From: Acidobacteriota bacterium
Lineage (GTDB): Bacteria; Acidobacteriota; HRBIN11
Direction: 5' to 3'
Assembly: GCA_030550225.1 (NCBI GenBank)
Contig: JAUQPV010000217.1
Location: forward strand, 1 to 5,033
Length of the DNA: 5,033 bases
In this document: positions 1-4,716 of the stretch, in pieces
Position numbering within the stretch: position 1 is the first letter of the stretch
Layout of the letters: each line of letters begins with the position of its first letter
Notes under the pieces: model-generated
The model's database searches: none
Told to the model about the DNA's origin: nothing
What the model saw: only the letters and a program-made list of their open reading frames with translations
Program-made: the position numbers and the translations under genes

Positions 1-130
1 CGTCGTCGGCGACCATCTCGAAATGCTCGGGCGGGACTCGCCGACGGAGTTCTACCCGGGGCTGGTCCTCTAAGGTCTGGACGAGGAACCACTCCCGGTA
101 ATATCGGTTTTCACTCGTGACCTCGGTCAT
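1..130 (-). CDS. 5' part of an unrecognised gene leaving the left edge
   Basis: An open frame on the minus strand starts at ATG 130-128 and stays open to the window edge, giving 43 residues that begin MTEVTSENRYYREWF and end EHFEMVADD. A second in-frame ATG lies two codons upstream at 136-134. I prefer 130 because a GAGG on the minus strand lies about 7 nt before it, whereas it is almost adjacent to the upstream ATG. The residue mix (charged, Trp/Tyr-containing, no hydrophobic leader) and codon choice resemble the GC-rich genes of the window, and the frame begins just where the repeat-rich spacer ends. I do not recognise the family from this fragment and assign no function. The competing minus-strand frame at 111-359 overlaps this start and runs through repeat DNA, so I treat it as chance. 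Confidence 0.55.
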   Translation of the reverse strand, partial: MTEVTSENRYYREWFLVQTLEDQPRVELRRRVPPEHFEMVADD

Positions 131-164
131 CGGCATACCTCATTCCCACCAACGAAAAGCCCAC

Positions 165-196
165 CCCAGGGCCGTTCGGCCCGTAAGAATCCTGGG
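165..196 (+). repeat. partial copy (head only) of the dispersed ~80-bp element
   Basis: The core GCCGTTCGGCCCGTAAGAAT followed by CCTG matches the head of the copies at 422-502 and 1355-1430 (consensus roughly AGCC-TTYGGTYYGTGAGAATCCTG). The rest of the element is not recognisable downstream. The sequence is strongly self-complementary: GGGCCG/CGGCCC at 169-182 sits inside an outer CCCAGG/CCTGGG stem (165-170 with 191-196). It lies about 35 nt upstream of the leftward gene's start, so it would fall in that gene's 5' untranslated region if the promoter is further right. Confidence 0.5.
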
Positions 197-203
197 TCCA
201 AAG

Positions 204-295
204 AGACCATAGACTACATACAAACCGGACGAAGTCATCGGGATATCTCGTCTCGAGACGAAGCAAACCGAGCTTCCGAAACAGGTCTATGGTCT
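204..295. repeat. inverted repeat with internal palindrome
   Basis: AGACCATAGAC at 204-214 is the exact reverse complement of GTCTATGGTCT at 285-295. Near the middle of the 70-bp interval lies the perfect palindrome TCGTCTCGAGACGA (248-261), and CAAACCG occurs twice as a direct repeat. No open frame of note lies between the arms. It could be a folded RNA, a protein-binding site or a degenerate small mobile element; nothing here decides between these. Confidence 0.5.
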
Positions 296-421
296 GGGGG
301 CCATTGCCTTTCATACCTAACACCGAGATATAGTTAGGCAGTTCCGACTCCGAATTCAACGTCCGGGTCGCCGATGGCGTCGTCCGTCCGTAGGAAGTAG
401 AATGACAGACGTCAGGTCGAT

Positions 422-502
422 GGCTTAGTAGAGCCGTTCGGTTCGTGAGAATGGCGTCGGAACAACCTTTCCCAACGCTCGGGAAGCACGGTTTTTCAAA
501 CA
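422..502 (+). repeat. dispersed ~80-bp element, copy 1
   Basis: The copy starts with CTTAGTAGAGCC (424-435; 11 of 12 bases match the copy at 1357-1368). It continues through GTGAGAAT and ends in ACGGTTTTTCAA. The interval from GAGAAT to the terminal TTTTCAA is 47 bases in both this copy and the one at 1355-1430, though the middle has diverged. It can form GGCT/AGCC at its head (422-435) and TTCCC/GGGAA (469-473 with 481-485) just before the T-run. It forms the left outer arm of the large palindrome. Confidence 0.6.
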
Positions 503-506
503 GAAT

Positions 507-548
507 GGGTGCTGGGTGTTGGGTGCTGGGTGCTGGGTGTTAGGTCCC
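507..548 (+). repeat. heptamer tandem tract GGGTGYT
   Basis: There are five exact seven-base units in the order GGGTGCT, GGGTGTT, GGGTGCT, GGGTGCT, GGGTGTT, then a degenerate AGGTCCC. The period is strictly 7. The tract is the inverted counterpart of the one at 666-731. It has no coding sense; a frame across it translates to low-complexity sequence. Confidence 0.9.
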
Positions 549-558
549 CTTTTTTTTC

Positions 559-658
559 GAACTCATCTCAAAAGTCTCGGATCCCAGCGAGGAAGAAGCT
601 CTGGACCAAGGCCCTCACCCTGCCCTCTCCCCCGAGGAGAGGGTTTTGAGATGAGTTC
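559..658. repeat. core of the palindrome: 15-bp inverted repeat with inner hairpin
   Basis: GAACTCATCTCAAAA (559-573) and TTTTGAGATGAGTTC (644-658) are perfect reverse complements. On the inner edge of the right arm lies a hairpin, CCCTCTCC, loop CCCGA, GGAGAGGG (623-643), directly followed by TTTT. That resembles an intrinsic terminator, but the T-run belongs to the inverted repeat and there is no upstream plus-strand gene, so I do not call one. The CCCTCACCC...CCCTCTCC pattern resembles the palindromic intergenic repeats found in many GC-rich bacteria. Confidence 0.75.
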
Positions 659-665
659 TTCAAGA

Positions 666-731
666 ACCCAACACCCAATACCCAACACCCAATACCTAAC
701 ACCTAACACCCGACACCCAGCACCGAGCACC
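666..731 (-). repeat. heptamer tandem tract ACCCAAY (inverted)
   Basis: Nine consecutive seven-base units are visible: ACCCAAC, ACCCAAT, ACCCAAC, ACCCAAT, ACCTAAC, ACCTAAC, ACCCGAC, ACCCAGC, ACCGAGC, then a partial unit. On the minus strand they read as the GGGTGTT family seen at 507-548. The gradual change of unit sequence along the tract suggests expansion followed by point mutation. Confidence 0.9.
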
Positions 732-736
732 GATTT

Positions 737-789
737 TTCGAAGGGTCGGAAAGGCCGAATCCATGCGGGTTTTCACGGACTAAAGGGCT
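737..789 (-). repeat. dispersed ~80-bp element, copy 2 (inverted)
   Basis: On the minus strand this reads AGCCCTTTAGTCCGTGAAAAC and on through GGATTCGGCCTTTCCGACCCTTCG. The block at 739-758 matches the reverse complement of 1395-1414 in 19 of 20 bases. The head also aligns (AGCC-CTTTAGTCCGTGA against AGCC-TTTGGTCTGTGA at 1365-1380). It ends about 10 bp before the ribosome binding site of the DUF192 gene, so the in-frame ATG at 790 abuts repeat DNA. Confidence 0.65.
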
Positions 790-798
790 ATGTTAGAC

Positions 799-802
799 GG
801 AG
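799..802 (+). promoter_or_regulatory. ribosome binding site deciding the DUF192 start
   Basis: GGAG lies 8 nt before ATG 811. The alternative ATG at 790 has only AGGG two nt upstream, too close to work well. This supports 811 as the start. Confidence 0.65.
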
Positions 803-810
803 TGCCGTGT

Positions 811-1380
811 ATGGGGGCTCCACTCAAACAGACGCTTCAGTCCCTCGGATGGGTCGCCCTCATCGGGATGGCCGTCGGTCTCATCGGACCGACGGCTCGG
901 GCGGGAGCCCGTGGGTCTGAGAAACTGCCCGAGATTCGGCTGTGCGTGAAAAAAGACGTGTGCCTCACCGTCGAGGTGGCGGCGACGGACGCGGCCCGCC
1001 AACGGGGCCTCATGTTCCGGACGCACCTGCCGGCCGACCGGGGGATGCTCTTCGTATTTGATACCGAAGACTTCTGGCCCTTCTGGATGAAGAACACCCG
1101 GATCGCCCTCGACATGATATGGATCGCCTCGGACAAGACGGTCGCCTTCATCCTGGAGGACGTCCCGCCCTGCAAGGCAGACCCCTGCCCGACCTATGCG
1201 CCGCTTCGGCGGGCCCGATACGTCCTGGAAGTCCCGGCCGGGTCGGTCCGCAAGTGGAAGCTGTCGGTCGGCCAGCCGGTGACCTTCGAGTGGCCGCCGA
1301 AGAACCCCGACAGCTCTCGGGTGCCGGGTCCCGGGAAAGTACGGGAAAGAAAGGCGCTTAGCAGAGCCTTTGGTCTGTGA
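811..1380 (+). CDS. secreted DUF192-family protein
   Basis: The 189-residue product begins with a likely signal peptide: Lys6, then a hydrophobic stretch at about 12-26 and ARA at 29-31 as a probable cleavage site. The mature part carries the DUF192 hallmarks in order: TVEVAATDAARQRGLMFR (53-70), DRGMLFVFD (76-84), FWMKNTRIALDMIWI (91-105), the Cys pair in PPCKADPCPTY (119-129), YVLEVPAG (137-144) and VGQPVTF (153-159). Members are small extracytoplasmic beta-rich proteins with no well-established biochemical role. Four cysteines (45, 51, 121, 126) could form disulfides after export. The start is chosen from the GGAG at 799; an in-frame ATG at 790 would add seven residues. The domain should end near residue 165. 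The last ~20 residues are encoded by a heptamer repeat and the 80-bp element, and even the stop codon lies in the element, so the tail is probably an accidental extension. glmU follows 182 bp downstream. Confidence 0.9.
   Translation: MGAPLKQTLQSLGWVALIGMAVGLIGPTARAGARGSEKLPEIRLCVKKDVCLTVEVAATDAARQRGLMFRTHLPADRGMLFVFDTEDFWPFWMKNTRIALDMIWIASDKTVAFILEDVPPCKADPCPTYAPLRRARYVLEVPAGSVRKWKLSVGQPVTFEWPPKNPDSSRVPGPGKVRERKALSRAFGL
1319..1335 (+). repeat. short heptamer tract inside the end of the DUF192 frame
   Basis: GGGTGCC, GGGTCCC and GGG continue the 7-base period of the GGGTGYT tracts. They lie in frame at residues ~170-175 of the DUF192 protein, where they encode VPGPG. Confidence 0.6.
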
Positions 1381-1430
1381 GAATCCTGAACGGATCGGCT
1401 TTTCCGACCCTTCGGGGCGGACGGTTTTCA
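1355..1430 (+). repeat. dispersed ~80-bp element, copy 3
   Basis: This runs from CTTAGCAGAGCC (1357-1368) through GTGAGAATCCTG and CCGACCCTTCGG to ACGGTTTTCAA. It aligns along its length with the copy at 422-502 and, inverted, with 737-789. Together with the inverted copy it brackets the DUF192 gene. Its first 24 bases are translated as the end of that gene, and the TGA stop at 1378-1380 is part of the element's conserved GTGAGAAT. Confidence 0.65.
1404..1427 (+). terminator. possible intrinsic terminator with TTCG loop
   Basis: CCG-A-CCC and GGG-CGG (1404-1420) pair around a TTCG tetraloop with one bulged A, followed by ACGG and a four-base T-run at 1424-1427. The position, 24 bp after the DUF192 stop, suits termination of that gene. 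The gap before the T-run and its shortness make this uncertain. The copy at 422-502 has a different hairpin at the equivalent place, also followed by ACGGTTTTT. Confidence 0.4.
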
Positions 1431-1435
1431 AGCAT

Positions 1436-1466
1436 CGTGACGTCGTCATGACGTGACGACGTGACG
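1436..1466. repeat. CGTGACG short repeats with a hairpin
   Basis: CGTGACG occurs at 1436-1442, and ACGTGACG is repeated in tandem at 1451-1458 and 1459-1466. CGTCGTCA (1441-1448) can pair with TGACGACG (1454-1461) over a 5-nt loop. Like the copy at 422-502, this element copy is followed at once by short tandem repeats. It lies in the 182-bp spacer before glmU, where I could not identify a promoter. Confidence 0.6.
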
Positions 1467-1519
1467 GGGTCCAGCAAGAAGCCGCCGCCGGGCCGAACGG
1501 CCATGTTATCCTTTCTAAC

Positions 1520-1547
1520 ACCCGGGACCTGACGCCCGGGACCGTCA
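1520..1547 (-). repeat. heptamer tract upstream of glmU
   Basis: ACCCGGG, ACCTGAC, GCCCGGG and ACCGTCA keep a 7-base period. They belong to the ACCCNNN orientation and are inverted relative to 1319-1335. The tract ends a few bases before the glmU ribosome binding site. GCCCGGGACC recurs in the tract at 4717-4741. Confidence 0.55.
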
Positions 1548-1551
1548 TCAC

Positions 1552-1556
1552 GGAGG
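1552..1556 (+). promoter_or_regulatory. glmU ribosome binding site
   Basis: GGAGG lies 6 nt before ATG 1563 and fixes that start. The ATG at 1567 is in another frame. Confidence 0.75.
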
Positions 1557-1562
1557 CAGGCC

Positions 1563-3002
1563 ATGCATGCGGAGCGGATCGCCGGTATCGTCCTGGCCGC
1601 CGGCCAGAGCACGCGCTTTAAGGCCGGCCAGCAGAAACTGCTGTTCCCGCTCTTGGGTCGATCCGTCGTCGGATGGGTCGTCCACCGGTGTCGGCAGGCC
1701 GGCGTGGACCCCGTCGTGGTCGTCGTCGCCGACGCCGATGGACCCGTGGTCGAGCAGGTCCGACGGGAAATGCCCGACACCACCCTCCGGTGGGCCGTTC
1801 AGGCCGTGCCCCGGGGCACGGGCGACGCCGTCCTCCAAGTCCGGTCTGTCTTGGAGGACTATCGGGGACCCGTCCTCATCATCAACGGCGATACCCCGGC
1901 GGTCCGACCCAAGACCATTCAGGCCCTCCGCGAAGCCCACCGGCGGGCCGGCGCAACCCTGACCCTGGCGACGGGTGTGCTCGCCGACCCCGCCGCCTAC
2001 GGACGGGTCCTCCGGGACGAGCAGGGCCAGGTCCGGGCCGTCCGGGAATGGAAGGAATGTACCCCGACCGAGCGGGCCATCCCGGAGGTCAACCTGGGCG
2101 TGTACGTCGCCGAATGGCCCCTCCTGGTCGAGTATCTGGAACGGCTAACGCCCCATCCGGACAAGGGCGAATACTACCTGACGGACGTGGTCGCCCGGAT
2201 GATCGCCGACGGACGGCCCGTCGTCGGTTACCGCCTGGAAGACCCGTCTGAGGCCCTCGGCGTGAACACGTGGGAGGAACTTCACACCGTTCAGGACGTC
2301 CTGGCCCGGCAGGTCGTTCGAGAGTGGATCCGGCGGGGCGTCCACTTCTTGGCCCCTGACCGGGTCTGGCTGGGCGCCGACGTCGTCCTGGGTGCCGACG
2401 TCGTCGTCTATCCGGACGTCGTCCTGGAGGGCTCGACGATCATCGGCGACCGGACGGTCCTCTACCCCGGCGTCCGAATTCGAGACAGCCGGGTCGGGTC
2501 GGACGCCGTCGTGTGGGACCACAGCGTCATCGAGGGCAGTCTCATCGGCGACCGGTGCCAAGTCGGCCCGATGGCCCGCCTCCGGCTGGGGACGGTCTTA
2601 GAAGCCGAGGCCCGCATCGGCAACTTCGTCGAGGTCAAAAACAGTCGCATCGGGGCCGGCTCGAAGGCCCTGCACCTGACGTACCTGGGCGACGCCACCG
2701 TCGGCCGTAACGTCAACATTGGGGCCGGGACGATCACCTGCAACTACGACGGCTTTCAAAAGCATCCGACCGTCATCGAAGACGACGTGTTCATCGGGAG
2801 CGACAGCCAGCTCGTGGCACCCGTCCGGGTCGGCCGGGGCGCTTACGTGGCGGCCGGCTCGACCATCACGCGGGACGTCCCGCCCGACAGCCTGGCCATC
2901 GCTCGGGCCCGGCAGGAGAACAAAGAAGGCTGGGTCGCCCGCCGCCGACGCCGCGCCCAGGGTCGTCCGACCTCACCGGGCGAGGGAAATGAAGGTTCCT
3001 AA
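1563..3002 (+). CDS. glmU: bifunctional GlmU: GlcN-1-P acetyltransferase / GlcNAc-1-P uridylyltransferase
   Basis: This cytoplasmic enzyme acetylates glucosamine-1-phosphate with acetyl-CoA and couples the product to UTP, giving UDP-GlcNAc for peptidoglycan and other envelope glycans. The 479-residue length is slightly above the usual ~455, owing to an Arg-rich tail. The N-terminal Rossmann-type domain (1-~240) shows LAAGQSTR (11-18), Lys25, GTGD (85-88), NGD with Asp110, YGRV (146-149), Glu162, EVNLGVY (175-181, Asn177), KGEYYLTD (201-208) and GVN (Asn235). From ~262 hexapeptide repeats form the left-handed beta helix. The acetyltransferase residues are present: Arg341, Lys359, His371 (catalytic base), Tyr374, Asn385, NYDG (394-397), Ser413, Ala431 and Arg448. 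The uridylyl loop differs from the usual GxGTRxxxxxPK: Ser16 replaces Gly and Gln24 replaces Pro, and GTGD replaces the common GTGH. The acetyltransferase half looks fully competent. The gene is followed after 19 bp by the ATPase gene, so cotranscription is possible. Confidence 0.96.
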   Translation: MHAERIAGIVLAAGQSTRFKAGQQKLLFPLLGRSVVGWVVHRCRQAGVDPVVVVVADADGPVVEQVRREMPDTTLRWAVQAVPRGTGDAVLQVRSVLEDYRGPVLIINGDTPAVRPKTIQALREAHRRAGATLTLATGVLADPAAYGRVLRDEQGQVRAVREWKECTPTERAIPEVNLGVYVAEWPLLVEYLERLTPHPDKGEYYLTDVVARMIADGRPVVGYRLEDPSEALGVNTWEELHTVQDVLARQVVREWIRRGVHFLAPDRVWLGADVVLGADVVVYPDVVLEGSTIIGDRTVLYPGVRIRDSRVGSDAVVWDHSVIEGSLIGDRCQVGPMARLRLGTVLEAEARIGNFVEVKNSRIGAGSKALHLTYLGDATVGRNVNIGAGTITCNYDGFQKHPTVIEDDVFIGSDSQLVAPVRVGRGAYVAAGSTITRDVPPDSLAIARARQENKEGWVARRRRRAQGRPTSPGEGNEGS

Positions 3003-3009
3003 GTTCATC

Positions 3010-3015
3010 GGAGGT
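3010..3015 (+). promoter_or_regulatory. ribosome binding site of the ATPase gene
   Basis: GGAGGT lies 6 nt before ATG 3022. The in-frame ATG at 2989 overlaps the end of glmU and has only a GAGGG close upstream, so 3022 is the better start. Confidence 0.75.
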
Positions 3016-3021
3016 GCCAAC

Positions 3022-4224
3022 ATGAAAATCTTGGTCCAGAACTTTCGCTCTATCCAGTCTCAGGAAGTTGAAATTGCGCCGATCACCCTCTTCTATGGGC
3101 CAAATGCTTCCGGCAAGTCCAGCTTTCTCTATGCCCTGCTGACGCTCCGCAATATCGTCTTGGCCCCGAATCAGCAAGTCCCCGGCTTTTTCAACTTCCA
3201 GGTCGTAAGCCTTGGGGGGTTCCGGGAAGTCGTCTTTAACCATGATATGCAGAAGGAAATCCGATTGGGCATCCACTTAGAGAAGGAGGTCGTCGAAAGA
3301 ATCGAATACGGGATCGAATTAAGAGAAAACCAGGGGAGGTTCTTCATCAACAGGTCGGTGCCGTGGCAATCGGGGCAGTGGGGCCTGCCTGTATCCTTTC
3401 CCTATCCGGGCAACCAGCAGATAGATTTGGAAATTCGTACGCAAGACGGGAAGACGCTTACCTTCACATGGAACGGGCTGACATGCGGTATTGCCCAGCC
3501 GATCCCTCCACCGCCCGAAGCCGAGGATTTCGTTCGATGGCTGAATGCCCCAGTCGCAACCCTGCGAAAGGTCGCTTTTGTGCCCCATCGACGAGGATTC
3601 TTCCAGCCTCAGTATTCTATGCTCCAAGCCTCTCCCTTCCTCATGCAGGACACCGAACTCGCTTCCCTGCTGGCCAGTGACAAGTATCTGCAAGACCAAG
3701 TGAGTTTCTGGCTGGAGGAAATCGCGAATCGATCGTTCCGGGTTCACTTCCAACCAGGGACCGGTCTCTTCAGCCTGGACACCTTTGACCGGTCGGCCGG
3801 CGTGACGACAGAACTCGTCAACGACGGTTTCGGCGTTAATCAACTGGTTTACCTTCTGGCCAAGGTCTTACATCCCGAGGTCCAAATCGTCTGCATCGAG
3901 GAGCCCGAGATTCACCTGCACCCCTCTGCCATTCGACGCCTGGCCCGGCGATTGGTGAAGTTGACCCGTGAGGAAGAGAAGTATCTGCTGATGACGTCGC
4001 ACAGCGAGGCCTTGGTAACCGCGTTTCTGGCTGTCGTCGCCCGTGGGGAGCTTCGACCCGAGGCCCTGGCCTGCTACCTGGTGACGAAAGAGGGAAAAGT
4101 GAGTAAGTTCGAGCGCCAGGTTGTGAACGAAAAGGGGCAAGTCGAGGGAGGTTTAGGACCCTTTATGGAAGGCGAATTAGAGGATATTCGAGCCTTTCTG
4201 GGCGTCGAGGAAGAGGAAGGATAA
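3022..4224 (+). CDS. OLD/RecF-like ABC-type AAA ATPase, no TOPRIM domain
   Basis: The 400-residue protein opens with MKILVQNFRSIQSQEVEI, the typical first strand of this ATPase class. The Walker A is GPNASGKSS (26-34). A GGFREVVFNHD segment (65-75) is of the kind seen in DUF3696/AAA_15-like proteins. A signature-like region NDGFGVNQLVYLL is at 267-279, Walker B with catalytic glutamates IVCIEEPEIHLHP at 289-301, and a switch histidine in LLMTSHSEAL (322-331). The C-terminal ~70 residues are short and end in an acidic stretch (EEEEG). There is no TOPRIM nuclease domain as in OLD proteins and no long coiled coil as in RecN or SMC. Such stand-alone ATPases are often partnered with a nuclease encoded next to them, as in Septu, Gabija or PARIS. 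Here the partner would be the PIN-like protein 26 bp downstream. A cytoplasmic site is likely, with ATP-driven sensing or gating inferred. GC is lower than in glmU: about 55% in bases 3121-3180 against about 72% in 2341-2400. Confidence 0.88.
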   Translation: MKILVQNFRSIQSQEVEIAPITLFYGPNASGKSSFLYALLTLRNIVLAPNQQVPGFFNFQVVSLGGFREVVFNHDMQKEIRLGIHLEKEVVERIEYGIELRENQGRFFINRSVPWQSGQWGLPVSFPYPGNQQIDLEIRTQDGKTLTFTWNGLTCGIAQPIPPPPEAEDFVRWLNAPVATLRKVAFVPHRRGFFQPQYSMLQASPFLMQDTELASLLASDKYLQDQVSFWLEEIANRSFRVHFQPGTGLFSLDTFDRSAGVTTELVNDGFGVNQLVYLLAKVLHPEVQIVCIEEPEIHLHPSAIRRLARRLVKLTREEEKYLLMTSHSEALVTAFLAVVARGELRPEALACYLVTKEGKVSKFERQVVNEKGQVEGGLGPFMEGELEDIRAFLGVEEEEG

Positions 4225-4250
4225 ACACTTTCCTTGGGGACTCTGGGGCG

Positions 4251-4715
4251 ATGGACTTGGTGCTGAACGAGTGGATCATCCACGACCTGAGTGGAGAAAA
4301 CGGGCCGCGCCGACAAGACGAAGCCGTACGGTTTCTGGAAGTGCTCGTAGAAAAATGTGATCGAATCGTCGTACTTCAGACCAGCGCTTGGATGAGAAAA
4401 GCCTATCGCATGATGAAACAGACCGACCCTCTCATTCGAGAGTTGAGTAGGCTTCTTCACCAGGAGGTTCTTCGAAACCCGCAAAAGTCACGGGTCTTAA
4501 ATCCATCCGAAATCCCGCCCATACCCCAGATCCTTTTGGACCCAGTGCCCGAAGATGACCGTTATCTCATTCAGACGTATCTCGGAGGTCCCGCCGACGT
4601 ATTGGTGACGGGGGATGAAAGACTTAGGAACGCCCTCTCGGACAAGCCGGACATCCGGATCCGGCTTCGGGATGATTTCCTGAGGGAGTATTTCCGTGAG
4701 ATGAGTCAAGACTGA
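4251..4715 (+). CDS. PIN-like domain protein, putative nuclease partner of the ATPase
   Basis: This 154-residue protein has the outline of a PIN domain. There is a first strand, VLNEWIIHDL (4-13), helices through ~70, then EDDRYLIQTYLGGPADVLVTGDERL (101-125), the usual C-terminal PIN pattern in which Asp103 and the Asp of TGD (122) sit near the metal site. PIN domains are Mg/Mn-dependent ribonucleases, common as toxins. The first strand normally carries an Asp followed by Thr/Ser (as in DTN); here the corresponding place reads Asn6-Glu7, with Asp12 nearby, so the metal site may be altered. There is no signal peptide or membrane segment. ATG 4251 has only a weak GGGG upstream; GTG 4260 would give a protein starting in strand 1 and is less likely. 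The gene follows the ATPase by 26 bp and shares its lower GC, so the two probably act together. There is no separate antitoxin-like small gene. The fold assignment is by pattern, not by a profile search. Confidence 0.7.
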   Translation: MDLVLNEWIIHDLSGENGPRRQDEAVRFLEVLVEKCDRIVVLQTSAWMRKAYRMMKQTDPLIRELSRLLHQEVLRNPQKSRVLNPSEIPPIPQILLDPVPEDDRYLIQTYLGGPADVLVTGDERLRNALSDKPDIRIRLRDDFLREYFREMSQD

Positions 4716-4716
4716 G

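Larger units (their letters stand above)
137..421. other. non-coding spacer, lower GC, with hairpins
   Basis: No convincing gene was found in either direction. The stretch is less GC-rich than the flanking genes. It contains a hairpin-forming head of the dispersed repeat (165-196), a perfect 11-bp inverted repeat (204-214 with 285-295) around a 14-bp perfect palindrome (248-261), and a weak 6-bp inverted repeat CCTAAC/GTTAGG near 317-339. Any promoter of the leftward gene should lie here, but I cannot point to a credible -35/-10 pair. The 82-codon minus-strand frame across it has no recognisable motif. Confidence 0.5.
422..790. repeat. large nested imperfect palindrome (MITE-like)
   Basis: Three layers of inverted repeats share nearly one centre, close to position 608. 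The outer arms are copies of the ~80-bp element at 422-502 (forward) and 737-789 (reverse). The middle arms are heptamer tracts, GGGTGYT at 507-548 and its complement at 666-731. The inner arms are a perfect 15-bp pair at 559-573 and 644-658. No credible protein is encoded. The overall form is that of a non-autonomous palindromic element. I see no short target-site duplication or transposase, so mobility is only inferred. Confidence 0.65.

Noticed and set aside
165..300. tRNA or known riboswitch in the spacer
   Set aside because: The hairpins do not form a cloverleaf, and I see no T-loop or recognised riboswitch core.
111..359. 82-codon minus-strand frame
   Set aside because: It crosses the repeat head and inverted repeat, has no motif or convincing ribosome binding site, and overlaps the start of the better-supported leftward gene.
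623..647. intrinsic terminator at the CCCTCTCC hairpin
   Set aside because: There is no plus-strand gene upstream to terminate, and the T-run is part of the 15-bp inverted repeat.
507..731. CRISPR array
   Set aside because: The repeats are contiguous 7-mers with no spacers of constant length.
516..920. 134-codon plus-strand frame over the palindrome
   Set aside because: It begins in the heptamer tract, translates to low-complexity sequence and runs out of frame into the DUF192 gene.
1484..1512. glmU promoter with TATCCT as -10
   Set aside because: The bases at the -35 distance are GCCGCC-like with no resemblance to a -35 box, and the region is repeat DNA.
793..1551. 252-codon minus-strand frame opposite the DUF192 gene
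   Set aside because: It is a shadow frame in GC-rich DNA with Arg/Pro-rich composition, while the plus strand encodes a clear protein family.
2719..3021. N-terminal extension of the ATPase frame upstream of 3022
   Set aside because: The extension overlaps the well-supported end of glmU in another frame and is Arg/Ser/Pro-rich. The ATPase class starts with the strand MKILVQNFRS, preceded by GGAGGT.
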